From Grammothele lineata (Eukaryota > Basidiomycota > Agaricomycetes > Polyporales > Polyporaceae), in assembly GCA_002150815.3 (NCBI GenBank), contig NDFF03000329.1:186001-250000 (forward strand): a stretch of 64,000 nt of DNA, in the 5' to 3' direction. The notes beneath the pieces were generated by a model that was not told the DNA's origin, made no database searches, and saw nothing but the letters and a program-made list of their open reading frames with translations. Position 1 is the stretch's first letter, and every line of letters begins with the position of its first letter. Below, one piece after another: positions 10,281 to 22,965 of the stretch. The translations under genes and the position numbers were made by a program.

Positions 10281-11608
10281 GGCGAACTAGAGGTAGAAGA
10301 AGATCCGACGAGGGAAGTTCGAGAACGAAGACGATTAGAGTACTGCGGAGGATGGACACAGACTAGCTGTGGGGTTGCTGCAGGGAAAACAACAGAGACA
10401 GACTAGCTGCGCGTGCAGGAAGGAAGGAAAGGGCCTTCGAGACCGGAAAACCACGAGGGAAAGGAAGGTGGTGGAGAGAAAAAGGTGGGGGGAGGACGTC
10501 CGTCGTCCCCCGCGAGGCCTTATATCGAGGATTCCACCCTGGGCCGATCGCGCCAGCGTGCGCGGCCACGTTTCTCCGACCTCGACCACCTGCAGGCCAA
10601 GGCACTCGCCCGCTCCGCGTGGCCGGCGCGGCGTGGGCAACACGCAATAATCGTTCGGCCAGTGATGTCGATGTCGGATGCCGGGTACCACCCCGTACCA
10701 CCTCGTGCGGGCGTGCGCCGCGAACCCGTCGTACAAGCTCAGGAACGTTCTGACGTTCTGTTCTGCGGCAGCGTTCTCCCGCGGGCCCCTTGCGACCCCC
10801 TCGCGCCTCCTTGCACGAGCCCATCACTGATTCACGCCCGCCTGCCATACCGGGGCACAACGCCCCCAAACGCGCCCGCGGGCCGGTCGCGATGGGCGAC
10901 CGTGAGGGTCCGATCGCCCCGCCGGCCCCGGGTGGAGGGAGACGGTGGTGACGGGCGGGCGATCCGTGTAAATGAAGGGCGACGAACAATATTGACAATG
11001 GCGACGGCACAGCTTGGGTTGAGTTCTTCCTGGATGGGCGACGGCGCAGGGGCACGTGTGAGGCCTTGAGGGACGACCATCTATGAGGGCTGCGAGTGGG
11101 CTGCGAGAGAAGGCAGAAGTCAGAAGTGAGTACGGGAGCAGATACTTCAGATGCGGCCCGGTTACTACGAGGGACAAACGCACAGACCGCCCCGGAACAA
11201 ACGTCACTGTACGAGGAAGTCGAGCAGCCACATCCACGACCCAAGTAGACAATTACACACAGACACAGACACATGAAAAAGAAGTACACGACTAAGAAAC
11301 CATAAACGAGTGGGGGTATGTGCGTCCCAGCAAGCACACGGATGCCGGGGTTTACAATAAAATAAACTGTCGTCGACCAGATCCGCCCATAAATCCTATC
11401 CAAGCACCGAATTTGAACTTGAAGCAAGCACTGCAGCGAAGAACCCGAACGCGGCGAGTCGCGACGGCCCCCTTTGCCTGCCCTTGCCTCCTTCCCCCTC
11501 TCCTTCCGATTCCTAACCGCGAAGACCGCGCGATCTCAAACGCTAACCTTAACACTTGCCCCCTCCCTTTGATCCTCCCAATCCCAGTCCTAACCCACGG
11601 AGACAAAA
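10281..11608. other. Intergenic, upstream region of the HsbA gene
   Basis: GC-rich sequence of 1.3 kb. A TATA-like GATATAAGG on the minus strand at about 10519-10527 lies some 240 bases upstream of the HsbA start. Open frames on both strands are compositional. 11300-11600 is the 3' flank of the aldehyde dehydrogenase gene. I see no gene here. Confidence 0.4.
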
Positions 11609-14307
11609 TCACGCCCTTCCCCCAACACGCCCCCTTGTCAGCACCGCGCCCGCGCCCACGAGCGCGAAGAGAAGCCAGAACGCCCACCTCTTCCCTCCCG
11701 CGCTTGCCCCCGCGACGGGGCGCGGGGGGAGCGAGGTGGCGAGGAGCTTGAGGGTGCGCCGGTAGTCGGGGGCGTAGGGCGGGAAGCGGACGCCCAGGAC
11801 GAGTTTGTCGACCCTGTTGTTGTGTTGTGTCGTGTCGGTGGCGATGTCGTTGAATGAAGGGAAGGTTTTGGGGGCGCGGGGTTGGAAAGGAGGGAAGACG
11901 CGGAGCGCGGAGATGCGAACGCGTGTGTCGGTCGGAGACGAAACGCGGGGGAACCGGGAAGCGAAATCACATAGAAGCAGCAGGTGAGAACAGCGCTAAG
12001 ACACAAGCACAAGCACAAGCACAAGGAAAGAGAACGCACCAGCTGGGATTCTTGAGCGACACGCGCCAGTGCGTGAACTGCTCGAACGCCTCTTGGCCCG
12101 TGTAGTACCCGTCTATCGTGCCCGATCAGCTCCCCCGTCGAAGACGAAAACGAAGAGACGGAGAAGGGGAGGGGACTCACATCCGCTCGGGCCCACGCCG
12201 CCCACGGGCAAGCCGGGAACTGTACCCGTGCACACCCATCCAAATCAGTAAGCACCCCACCCTTCTCACAACACCATAAAGAAAGCAAATGAGGAAGACG
12301 CACCCCCCGCACTAATAACCGTCTCGTTGACGACCGCCGCCCCGCTCTTCGTCGCCCCAATAACTTTCTTCTCGAACGCGGCGTCGTCGGTGAAGACGTA
12401 CACCGCGAGCGGGTGCTCGCGCGCGCGCACGAACGCGAGCGCGGCGTCCACGGAGGGCACGGGGACGAGGGCGAGGACGGGGCCGAAGATCTCCCTGCGT
12501 GCGCGTTAGCATCTCTCCACACGTGCTGAGAGGAAAGGAAGGGGATTGAGGGGTAGGGGAGCAGGGAAAGACAGCAAAAAACAGAAACCCACTCGCTCAA
12601 CAACGAATCCCCCTCCCTCACATCCCTCACCACCGTCGGCGCCACGTAGCGCTTCTCAACATCTGTCCCCCCGCCGAGGACGACGGTGCCGGAGGTCTCG
12701 TCGAGGAGCTTCTTGATGCGCGCGGCGTGCACGGAGGTGACGATGCGCGAGAAGGAGTCGGAGGTCTCGGGGCCGGTGGGGTAGAAGGAGGTGTAGCTGT
12801 GGGAGGGTGTGAGCGTGAGTGTGCGGGAAAGGAGGGAGGGGGAGAGGGAAGGGGGACGTACGCCTCTTTCATCGCTTCGATGAGCGTATCCTGGAAGTCC
12901 TCGGGGACGAGCACGTACTCGGGGGCAAGGCAGATCTACACGCACACGTGAGTATCCCATCACTGAAAAGAGGACAGGAGGGAAGGGGAGGGAATAACGG
13001 GACGCGCACGTACCTGCCCAGCATTAGAGAACCGGCCCCAGAGGATCCGACGCGCGGCGAGCTTGACGTCCGCGCGGGGGTCGATGAACACGGGGTTCTT
13101 CCCTCCGAGCTGTCGTGCGTGCGCAAGGGCAAGTCAGACGGGGCTGACTTAGGAAGCGGGAAGGGGGGAGAGGGAGGGGAGGGGAGACGGTACCTCGAGG
13201 GTGAGCGGCGTGAGGTGTTTCGCGGCAGCGGCGGCGATGATACGCGCGACGCGTCCGTTTCCGGTGTAGAGAACTGCAGGCCGGTGTGAGCTCGTATGTC
13301 ACGAGGTTCGTGTGCAAGACCGCTCACTGTGATCCCACGGCAACTCCAGAATCTACAGCGGCCATCAGTACGGGCGTCACATCAGGAAAGACAGCCTTGA
13401 TCACCTTGGTCGTCTCGGGGACGCCGCCATTGATAACGTGGTAGAGCTCAGGATCGAGGTACTTGGGCACAAGCTCGGCGATGAGCTTGCTGAACGCAGG
13501 CGTCTGCTCCGACGGTTTGAGGATCGCGGCGTTACCAGCCGCGATTGCGCTGACCTGTGTCCGTCCAGTCAGCTCCTGTCGACTTCCTACCACATTTCCA
13601 CCACCACCACCACCACCACCACACCACCGCCGCCAGCAGAAAGGAAAGGACTCACCAGAGGCGAAAGCAGAAGGAATATCGGGAAGTTGAACGGGGCGAT
13701 GATGAGCACCGTGCCCTTTGGCTCCGCGACGCGCTTGGGGCGCATGGCGAAGAAGTTGAAGTTGAAGGCGGCGGACTGGGGCTTGACCCAGGACTCGACC
13801 TTGTCGTACGCCATCTTCACGTCCGAGTACGCCGGGCCCATGTCGAGCCTAGTGCGCGACGCGGTGTGGGGGGAGGGGTGAGCGGGGATGTCATGACGTC
13901 ATGATATGCGAACGTGGTGGGAGGGAAGGGGAAAGACGCGATTGTGGCCGCATACAAGCGGAAGAGAGAAAAGAGGAAGGGAGGGAGAAGATGGTAGAGT
14001 GGAACTCACAGCTCGGTCTCGAGGTTAGGACGGCCGAGGTCATGCCTCAGGGCGGTGATAAAGGCCTCCTCGTTGTCCTTGATCATGTACCCGACCTGGG
14101 CGATTTGCGCTTTCCGGAAGGCGATGCTTTGCGTACGGCCGTCATGGAATGCGGCACGCGCTGTCGCATGGATCTACAAATGCGGAGAAGATGGACGGGG
14201 GAAGGATTGACGCGGGCTCTCAACATGGGCTCGGAGGAGAGATGGGCGCGACGCACCTTGGGGATGTCCTCGATGGGCGTGTATGTGAGTGTGACTTGCT
14301 CGGCCAT
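11609..14307 (-). CDS. Class 3 (fatty) aldehyde dehydrogenase with C-terminal membrane anchor
   Basis: NAD(P)-dependent oxidation of aldehydes to acids, closest in architecture to ALDH3/Hfd1-type enzymes that clear long-chain aldehydes at organelle membranes. The start is [17 protein letters not shown] at 14307, and many short introns follow. Landmarks in order are [44 protein letters not shown] then [13 protein letters not shown], the catalytic-base segment [14 protein letters not shown], and NAGQ spliced to ICLAPEYV, which holds the nucleophile cysteine. [12 protein letters not shown] and [13 protein letters not shown] lie further on. The last intron is long (12039-11814) and joins SLKNPSW to [13 protein letters not shown]. 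The protein ends with a tail-anchor-like span, [17 protein letters not shown], and a basic tail, stopping at 11609. All landmarks of an active enzyme are present. Confidence 0.9.
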
Positions 14308-14957
14308 GGCTGCAAATCCGAATCAGGTCGGTGTCGCTGCTTTGCTCGGAGGCGAGTTGGGACGCGTTGGAGGCGTCGGTATCTTGCTGAGAACCGGAAG
14401 GAGGACGATCCGCGTAGCAGGAGCTGTAAACTCAGTCAACAGGGGGCGTCTACGGTAGAAGCGCCTGCGCCGTTCATCTCCGTGCAGAGCACTCACCAGA
14501 GCAACGACTATCTCAGGACTTTCGAGAGGTGTGCGCGAGCGGGTCAGGCTGTCGACGCGGCCTTGCTGGACAGCAAAAGGAGACGTGGAGGACGTCGAGG
14601 GGGAAAAGGAGCGTGAGTGACCCTGGCGCGCTTCCTCCGCCAGGGCCATCCTCTCGAGCGCGTGCTCGAGTTGATCCCCGGCTATGTCCGGCATCCCGTG
14701 CCGGAGCCTGTAACTCAACTGAGCTGCAGGCAGCATCGACTTGACGTTCAACGTTCAACGACCGTTGCGGCGGGGCCGACCTCTCAGTTCACGAACTTCT
14801 CTTCCCCTCAACTAATGAAAGTGCGCTGTAGAGAAAAGTGCTTTCGGTGTACTTATGACAACCTGCTAGATGACAGCGTTACATTTTATCGTACATGACT
14901 TCAACTTCAACTTTACGCATTCACTCTGCCAACTTCCTTTCACTCCTCTCCTCAGGC
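14308..14957. other. Intergenic, promoter of the aldehyde dehydrogenase
   Basis: Upstream region of the dehydrogenase and 3' flank of the formamidase gene. A minus-strand open frame (14323-14751) starts with a helical-looking segment but has no family match I recognise, and it could be 5' leader or an unrelated small gene. Confidence 0.35.
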
Positions 14958-17744
14958 TCACTGCCCCGGGCTGTCCACAAGCCCATCGCTCCGAATCGCA
15001 GCCTGCCCACGATCGACCTTGACCAGCCCTCCTTCCTGCGGGGTGATGTCCTGCGCACGCCGCACGGCGATACGTACTGGGAGTGAGCACAACGAACTAC
15101 ACGCGCGGCCGGGACTTACGAAGTCGAAGATGCCCAGCGGGAGCGCGAGCGTGACGCACGCGTTCGGCGAGTCCTGCGCGTTTGAATGGGGGTCACCGGT
15201 CAATGGTTAAGTACGGGGCGAGCCGAGATGCGCTGCGCGGAGTGGGTCATGGACTTAGTACGCACCACGATGGCACCGACGTGGCTCTCCACGGGTGCGG
15301 CAGACAGAAGGAGGTCTGAGGAGAGGAAATTTGGTGAGAACTTCGAAGATGGATGTAAGGGGGGACGGGACTTACAAGCTTGCTGCCGAGCTGAGCGGGG
15401 TAGATGTGGTAAGTCATGGAGTTCGAGTCGGTGTGAGAATGACTTCGCTTACTGTATCCGAGCTGTCGTTCAGACGGAAATGAGAACCCCACGAAAGCTC
15501 GAGAGAGATTGACGCGGACGACGTACCTTCATGAGATATGCGATCGTGTTCAACGCCGCCTGTTTGTACGCCACGGTGCTGTGTACGACATAGTCCTGGA
15601 TGAATACGCTCCCTTCAGAGAGGAAGTGCACAGACAACACTCACGCGTCCATGTCGTACTGCTTTCCGTCCCCATCTAAGAACGGACGTCATGATTCGGC
15701 TCGCAAGCACAAAGAACGGGCAGTCGAATCAGGACGTACGCAAGTCGACGCCGATCCCCTCGAAGATCAACTGTAGGCCAGGCAGAACGACCTCTCAGTC
15801 CCGTCCACCCACTTCGAACGCCCGCAAGCACACTTACCTTAGCCGAATACAGCGGATCGATCGGGGACGGCTGTCAGTGCGTTCGCAGCGCGCGTCAGCG
15901 TGCGTTCGCCATTCGTGTCAGCGTGCGCTCCGAGTCGGATGCGCATAAGGGAAGGGAGGGAGGGAGGGGGGGGAGGGGGCGACTGACCATGAAGATCGGC
16001 TGCTTGAGCGCGAACTTGTCCACGCCGCCCTTGATGATGCTGCACTTGAACGTGATGATGCCCGCCATCTCAATCGCGCCGCAGAAGGACATCTGTCAGA
16101 AGGGGTTTGAGTATGGGCACAGTGCTGCTGCCACGTCGAGAAGATGGGGTGAAGGGTGGTTTGCGTACTTCGCCCTGTGGATCGAGAAGGGTTGAGTTGT
16201 TAGTGGATTTGTTGGGTGGCAGGGAGGGATGAGTACGGGTGCTTACATCGCCCTGGGAGAAGTGGAGGTCGCCGACGGAGAGGTTCGCGCCCTTGACGAA
16301 CACCGGGAAGTAGCACCGGGATCCCCTACGAGAGCTCAGAACGTCAACAACCGCTCAGCACCTCCTCCGCCTCCACTCACTTCGACAAGTTCTTGATCTG
16401 CCCCACGAAAACCGAAAACACACCGTCAGCCCTCCCTCATAACTTCCAACAAACAATCTCGAACACTCACATCACAGTTCCCCCCATGCTCCCTCCCCGG
16501 AATAGTCCTCGCCCCCTCTCCCGCCACCTTCCTCATAACCTCCTCCCCCGGGTCTGGGCCCACATACGCCCCCCTCGGCTCAGGCGGGAACGCCACTGGC
16601 GGCACAACCGCCCCGTGTCCCCCACAAGCGTCGATCAGCGCGCCCTCGCGCCTGTTCCACTCCGCGAGCAGTTCCGGGGAGGGCGCGGTGCCGATGAGGC
16701 CCGGGTGGGAGACGCCGGCGAAGCGCACCCCGGGGATGTGCCGGGAGGAGGCGTAGATGCCTTCGAAGTCCCAGATGGCTTTGGAGGCGCGGCTTTGGAA
16801 TTCTTTGGCTGTGGGTTGGGGAGAGGAGGGTTAGGGGAGAGAGGAGGGCAAGGGAGGGAGGGAGGGAGGAGGGGAGGGAGAGGAGAGGGCGTACCGAAGA
16901 GGCCGCCGCCGTTCTCAAGCTCGAAGATGCCCTGCACGCGATGGAAGGTCAGCCAGCCAGTCAACCAATGGAGCGAGTTGGGAAGTACGTACGGTGTATC
17001 CCCACGGCATCTTCTCAAACGGCTGGACTATTCGTACGACTCAACTCAGCCCACGTGCCACACATACACTCATCAAAAGGAAAGACGAACCATCCAAGAT
17101 GTCCACGACGAGACAGTCCCCAGGCTCGGCGCCGTTGACCGCGACGGGCCCGGAGAGGTAGTGGATCTGCGTGAGGTCGACGTTCTTGATGTCGTCCGCG
17201 GTGTCGTTGTTGCCGATCTGCGCCCCGGTCCAGTCTGTCGCGCGGAAGTTAGTGTGAGGGTTGGGTGGGATGGGCGAGAGGGGACGGACCGACGCATTGC
17301 ACTTTGAACGCCTGGAGGAGAAGGAGAATAGTCAGCGTTTGTGAGTTAGGAGATTGTACGGCAGCGGGCTGACGAACCTGTCCAGGCTCGACCGTCGCGT
17401 ACGGCGGGATGTCGGGGCTGTGATGCGAGTGAGCAACTGGCGCAAGTTGGTCGAGGGTCAATGGTCACGACTTACTGCCAGCGGTTGTGGATACCCTGTG
17501 GTAGAACGCGCCACGGTCAGCACAACATGTAAGAGAACGAAGGAGGATACACACCTTCTGCTGATGAGCGGGACTGTGCGGAGAGATTAATGCATGCGGC
17601 CTATTATGAACATATGACGACATACATGAAAGGATCGACCTATGATAAACCGTCCAATGAGCGTCTCTTCCCAAACAAAGACATAAAAGCCTCGCATACC
17701 TCGATGAGCGTGGGGATCGCCTTAGAGTTCTCCTTCGTCGCCAT
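14958..17744 (-). CDS. fmdS: Formamidase (FmdA/AmdA family amidohydrolase)
   Basis: Hydrolyses formamide to formate and ammonia, letting the fungus use it as a nitrogen source. The start is MATKENSKAIPTLIE at 17744. Many short introns, some bounding micro-exons, break the gene. Landmarks in order are GIHNRWHPDIPPYATVEPGQ, FKVQCVDWTGAQIGNNDT, HYLSGPVAVNGAEPGDCLVV, GIFELENGGGLF, VRFAGVSHPGLIGTAPS and EREHGGNCD-like GREHGGNCDIKNLS. Then come KGANLSVGDLHFSQGDGE, CGAIEMAG, SHVGAIVDSPNACVTLALP, and the last exon ending IRSDGLVDSPGQ at 14958. The motif order and length (about 400 residues) match fungal formamidases. Nothing looks broken. GATA motifs just upstream fit nitrogen control. Confidence 0.9.
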
Positions 17745-17839
17745 GGTGTTAAGTGCTTCACTCGTGTTCGCCTCTGCGCCTGAAGTAAGGTATAATCGGA
17801 AGAGGGGCCTCGCGCATCCGAGAAGCCCTCCCGCGCTCT

Positions 17840-17979
17840 TTATCTCCTCTCGGGCAACCCTCTTAGATAAGGCCCACTGCAGCCAACGGTCGTCGGACAC
17901 CCGCGCCGCGCCCGCCGGCGCGTCCCCTCGAAGATGTCGGCCGCGGCGGGGCGGGGCGATAAGATACAGTCTACAGATA
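17840..17979 (-). promoter_or_regulatory. Cluster of GATA sites and TATA-like box upstream of formamidase
   Basis: Within about 240 bases upstream of the formamidase ATG there are TTATC (17840-17844), GATAA (17866-17870), GATAA (17958-17962) directly followed by GATA (17963-17966), and GATA (17976-17979). A TTATACC box on the minus strand lies near 17796. In ascomycetes formamide and other nitrogen-catabolic genes are switched on by AreA/NIT2 GATA factors that favour paired sites. The same control is inferred here. Confidence 0.45.
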
Positions 17980-18643
17980 GGGTTTCGTACTGCTGCAGTG
18001 CGGAAGCCGCGGAACAGCTGGGTCGGGTGGCGCACCTCTAGCTGGTGCCGCCTTCGCACGGTGGGGCTGCGGGGGCCATCGCAGGTGACCTCGTCCGCCG
18101 CTTATAGTCCGCGCCCCGCGAGAGTATAGCTCAGTGGATGCCGGCATGACATGGGATCGCTGCTGTAAGGAAGTCCGGTCAGCTACTGAATATCGGCAAG
18201 GCACGAGTGGGAAAGTCGAGGACGTGCAGGCTATGCATATGCTTGAGGAGAACGATGAGGTAGTGAGACATGATATCGATTGTACTGTTGCAATGCGCCC
18301 GAGCCAATACTGAGTAATCGAGAGATGGAGAGATGGGAGATAGAGATCGTCACAGGTCGTTAGCGTGTAGAGGTATCAGTGAGACAAGCGGGAGAAAACA
18401 GAGCCGAAGGTGAGTGAATAAGTCAGCGTGTAACCTACAGAGGCATTAGTGATACATCAAAGGTCGGAAATGAGCAGGACAGAAACGGTCGTAAGAGTCA
18501 CAACAGATGGAGGAGGAGAGGAAAGACGTGGCGGAGGCGGAGGCGGAATGCAGACGAGAAAGTGGTATGTGGTCGATGTTGCGTGGTCCATTAATTATGA
18601 AAACGTGCGGGATGGTCATGGCTCATAACTAGTACTCGTGCGT
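17980..18643. other. Intergenic between formamidase and arrestin genes
   Basis: Upstream of formamidase and downstream of the arrestin gene. An imperfect direct repeat (GCGTGTAGAGGTATCAGTGA near 18364 and a related stretch near 18428) is the only structure noticed. A TAGCTCAGTGG word near 18126 resembles a tRNA A box but has no matching B box or cloverleaf. Confidence 0.35.
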
Positions 18644-21600
18644 TCACGACGAGGCGTTCACCTGTCCTTGGTATCTCTTGATCAGCTCCCTCAGCTTCGC
18701 CTGCCCGAACGCGTACTCCGTCTTTGGGGGTGGCGACCCCGGCGCCCTCGGCGTCTCCGCCTGCGAGCTCGCGGGGGACGACCTGGCGGTCATGCGGGTC
18801 TCCGCGGCGGCTTCGGCGATCGTCGGTGGGAGCTTCATGTTCAACCTCGTGCGTTCGGCACGTGCAGGGGCGGGACGCGCGAGCGACGCAGTAGACGAGA
18901 GCGTCGGTACGGCCGTCGAGGACGACACCGAAGCCACCGCGGGCGCCGCCTTCACCATCCGCGCCCGGCGCGCTGTCAGGTCCCCAAGCGAGTTCGCCAT
19001 CGGATCCGAAGCGGGCGAGGTCACAGCGGGAGACGAGTGCGCCGCCTTCGCGGTGGGGCGCATCACTCTGGGGCGGCCGTCGGCGACCAAATCGGGTTTG
19101 GAGATAGGCTTCGGCTTCGGCGCGGGATTGGTGGCGTCGCCCTTGGTGCGCGCCTGCCACTGCTCAGCGAGCCGCGCCGCGTTCAGCTGCGTCTTCGTCG
19201 GGGCGGGCTTGAACTGGGGAGACTTGCTTGGGGAGGCGGGGGAGGCGGCGGCGGCGCCTGGAGCACCTTGCGCCCAGAGCGCGGCGACGGACGTGACGAT
19301 GCCGCCCTTGCCGCCGCGTGCGGAGCGGATGTCGTACTTGACCTCGGGATCAAGCCGGCGCGGGGGGTACACGTCCAGACGAGGTGACGCCTTGGACATC
19401 AAGAACGCGTCGAGCGCCGTGGGCTTCGCACCGGGCTTCACGCTGCCCGTCGGGTGCGCGCGCACGCTCCCGATGGGCAAGAAGCCAGACGAGCGTGGGT
19501 TGGGCGCCGCTTGAGTGTCCTTGGCGGGTGCGGGCGACTTCGGGGGCTCGGGGTGCACCTTCGCGCTCCTCGCAGGGCTGACTGCCGGGCTTCGCGCAGG
19601 AGACTTCGCCTCCAGGACCAACGGCGACTTGGACCTTGGCCGTGACTTAGACCTCCCGCGCCCCTCCACCGCGTCCCCCACCACCTCCAACCCAGGCTCA
19701 GGAGTGACCGGTACAGGCGGTGTGTCCGACGGAGGCGGCGTCGAGCTCTGCGGCGGCTCCTCTGGGTCGATACTACCCAACCACGCAGCGATACGGCCCT
19801 GTGCAGCCCTGCGCAGCTTCTGTATCTCCTTGTCCTTCGCCCCGCCATCCGCCTCGGCAGCCCCAGACGAGCCCTTCTTCTTCGCCCCCCCAGACCCCTT
19901 CGTCGTCCTCGTCTCGCGACTCGCCCTCCCCCGCGTCGTCTCCTTGCTGTCCCTCCCGCGCCCCGCGCGCTCCGTAAGCGCCGCCGCCATCTCCATCTCC
20001 CGCTCCCACTCGCGTTCTTGCTCTTGCTCGAGATCGTGCCGTTCCCGCTCGTCGCGGTCGCTCACAGCGTCAGCGCGGCGCTTCAGCGTCCGCTCGTCGT
20101 CGAGCCCGGGTAGCGTTAGACTCGAGATCGCGGAGTCCACCGGCTGCTCAGCGTCTGCAGGACGCGGGATCGCGATCGGGGGCGGGAGCGGGGTCTCACG
20201 CTCCCTCGAGCGTTCTTGCTCTTGGTCGAACTCCGAGCCTTGTAGCAACACGCTCCGGACGTCAGGAGCACGCTGCTTCTCAGGCTTGCGCGTCCCAACT
20301 TCAGCGAGGAGCCGCGCCTCAAGTGCGTCCAGCCCAGAAGGCGCGCCGAGCCGCCCTAGCGAGCGTGGGGGGCGGAGGGACGTAACCGCAGCAGCGAGCG
20401 TGGGGGTCGGGGGCGTCTCATCAAGCCCTGCCACGAGAAGATCTTGAGGGAAGAGCGCGTCGGCGCGCGGGCGGGGCGTGCCCGCGAGCTCTTTCGTGCT
20501 TGGGACAGGGGGCTTCGGGAGCGTCTTCTCCTTCCCGTCCACGCCCAGACTCCGGCGGCTAAGCGCGGGCGAGACGGGGGCAGGGACTCCGAGTTCGGTA
20601 GACGGGCCCGCGGAGGGGCTCGCAGCGATACGTTCGAGGGTCTCCACTTGCGTGACGCGCTCGAACGGGTCTTTGGAGAAGGACGCTTTGGGGGAGAGCA
20701 TCGGGCGAGGGGAGACAACGTCCCCGCCCGTGTGCAGCGGAGAGAGCATCAAGTTCGGGCGGGTGTGCATCTCCGGGGACGACAGCGGGCTCGGGCCGGG
20801 GTCCTGCGCTGCGGGCAGTCCGGACACTGCTGCTGCGGCGTGGAGCGCGGCGGGGGAGATCGTGGCGTGCGCGGGGAGGGCCTCTGGGAGGTGGTACCGG
20901 TGCGAGGTGGGCGAGACGGAGCGGGCGCGGCTGGACATGCGGAGGTGGCGTGTGATGCGAGAGGCACGCTCGCCCTTGCCTTCTTCGCGGTCGCCGTCGT
21001 TGTTGTTGGCTCCTGTCGGCATAGGGATGAGCGGGGCGGCGCCGGAGGGCATGGGGTGTAGTGGCTGAGAAGGTGCAGGCTCTGCGCTGGATGGTCGTGG
21101 AGGAGGGGCGAAGGGAGCCACGTTCGCGTACTGCGTAGGAAGCCCGTAGTACGATGGAGGCGCGTAGAGGCTCTGGGGAACGGGCGTCATGGAAGGAGGT
21201 GGAAGCCACACTTGACCGTGTTCTATGTACGGCCCGATGGGAGGCGACATGGGCGGCACCGGGTATGCGTATGGGCTCATTGGGCGATCGAGGTACGGTG
21301 TCGGGGACATGGGAGGCTGGTATAGTATGCCGGATGTGGGGTCGTATAGTGGTGCATTCACTGGGGCTGGCGACAGGGCGTATAGGTCGGGCGGTGGGAA
21401 ATCTGGCACAACGGAAGGATCGAGGACGACGACGGGGATATCTAGACGAAGGTCTTTGCTGCTCAATCATTCGCGTGAGCAAAAACGCAAAAACGCGAAA
21501 TACGTTAGAAGTTACCTCCCGATACCCATGGTTAGCTTCACGCTGACCATACAGCGAACCTCAAACAAGCATTCGGTAGACTTATTCCCGTCTCCGAAAC

Positions 21601-22965
21601 GGCGACCGCCTCGCACGCCTCGAGCTTTGGCTGGAACGTCGACGACTAAATTCGCTACTCCTTCTACGCCAGGCGCGATGATGTACTCGGGGCCTTTGAA
21701 CGAGACCGAAGTGGCGGTATCCGAGATCTGGAGAGGCTGCTTCTGTGTCGCGGGTATATTGGGTAGATGCAACTCGCGCGTGAGGGTGACGGACAGGCCG
21801 GTATTCTGAGGGCAAGTCAGGTGGGGTTTCCGCTGACCTGAAACACTCGCGTACCTTCTTCGTCGTGTGGTTCTTCACCTGGAGCTCGATACACGCGGGC
21901 TCGCCCGCCACCATGAAACCGCCGAGGACTTTGCCCTGCATCCACATCTTGCCGTTTTCGCCGACAGCAATGGCCTCGGGGGCGACTCTGTTATGCTCGT
22001 CGAATCGCTCGATAACATCGACTTGTCTGTTGTCGGTAACAAGTTTCTTCTCTCCTTTCCAATAGACGCCGACGCTGGCTCGAACCTCGTATCTCAGACG
22101 AGCAAGACCTGAACCGAAGTCTATGGAAGATGGCGACGTGTCGGGAAGAGGAAACTGGAAGAGGAAGGTCGTGATACCCCTGCGGGCATGGTAGTAGTGG
22201 GAGGGTAGTGGGGGATCGCCGGGTGCAGGGTATGGATGAACCGAATTTGAAGGAGGTAGCCCGGGACCTTGGAATAGTCGTTTCGAGTGGAGGAAGGGAG
22301 AGGTAGCGGAATGATCTCTTGACGTGAGTTCTGCGAACGATATGTTAAGTCTAACTCTAAGATAGAAATGAGACAGCGCAGGTCAAATAATTGAGAGAGC
22401 TTGAACGCTTAAGGCGAAGCAACCAGGTCCTGGTTTCGCAGACGCAATCATCCGTCTCTTCGCCACGCACATATAACTCAATCTATGTGTGGCTCGCAGA
22501 TACACCTAGCCGCATCCACCTGTGGCGCCTCCACCGCCAGGGGCCAAGGCGCTTGTCTACAACATGCTTGAGAGTGCTTGATTGACATCATCGCCCGCGC
22601 TTCATCTAGAAGGTTTGGTTTGTGCACCATTGTGGACGTCTTCCGCGGGTAACGTACGAAGTCAAAAAGTAGACTTCCCCAGAGGGCTTTACGAGAAGAG
22701 GGAGGACAACGGCAGAGCGGGCTCGCGTGGAATCGATAGAAGAGAGAGCATACAAGCAATACTGACCTTCTATAGCGAATAGCTCCACCATGATCACGCT
22801 GATCCCGAGGCCCTTCTCCGCCTTGCACTCGAGCTCAGCCTTTCCGGTCACCATTCCCCCCGCAGCGAACTGAGTATCGGCAAATTTGAGGGTGACCTTG
22901 ACCTTGGAATGATATGGGGATGCGTTCATAGGCTCCGGCCGTTGCTGGGTAGTGTTTCCCGCCAT
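18644..22965 (-). CDS. Arrestin-domain protein with long disordered PY-motif tail (ART-like trafficking adaptor)
   Basis: Predicted alpha-arrestin that would link membrane cargo to a Rsp5-type ubiquitin ligase. Exon 1 (22965 to 22767) carries the arrestin N-domain start KVTLKFADTQFAAGGMVTG. After a 436-nt intron the N-domain continues with SPFLHSKRLFQGPGLP, GITTFLFQFPLP and SGLARLRYEVRASVGVYW. The C-domain then has GEPACIELQVKNHTTKK, LSVTLTRELHLP and YIIAPGVEGVANLVVDVP. From 21466 a tail of about 940 residues is Pro/Ser/Ala-rich. It contains APPSYYGLP (a PPxY motif) near its start and a charged region with Glu/Arg repeats around 20000. It ends in a short helix, FGQAKLRELIKRYQGQ, at 18644. The tail is unusually long. 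Long antisense open frames opposite it are composition effects. Confidence 0.82.

Noticed and set aside
10363..11427. 354-residue minus-strand frame between the HsbA and aldehyde dehydrogenase genes
   Set aside because: It is low-complexity Ser/Pro/Arg sequence in a promoter region, with no domain and an implausible start.
14323..14751. Minus-strand frame upstream of the aldehyde dehydrogenase as a separate gene
   Set aside because: It has no recognisable family, its composition becomes low-complexity after about 90 residues, and it lies where the dehydrogenase promoter and leader should be.
18112..18190. tRNA-like TAGCTCAGTGG word
   Set aside because: No GGTTCGANNCC B box at the right distance and no cloverleaf pairing.
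19515..21068. Long plus-strand open frames opposite the arrestin tail
   Set aside because: They are mirror frames of a GC-rich disordered coding region, with no domain, no start context and no splice pattern.
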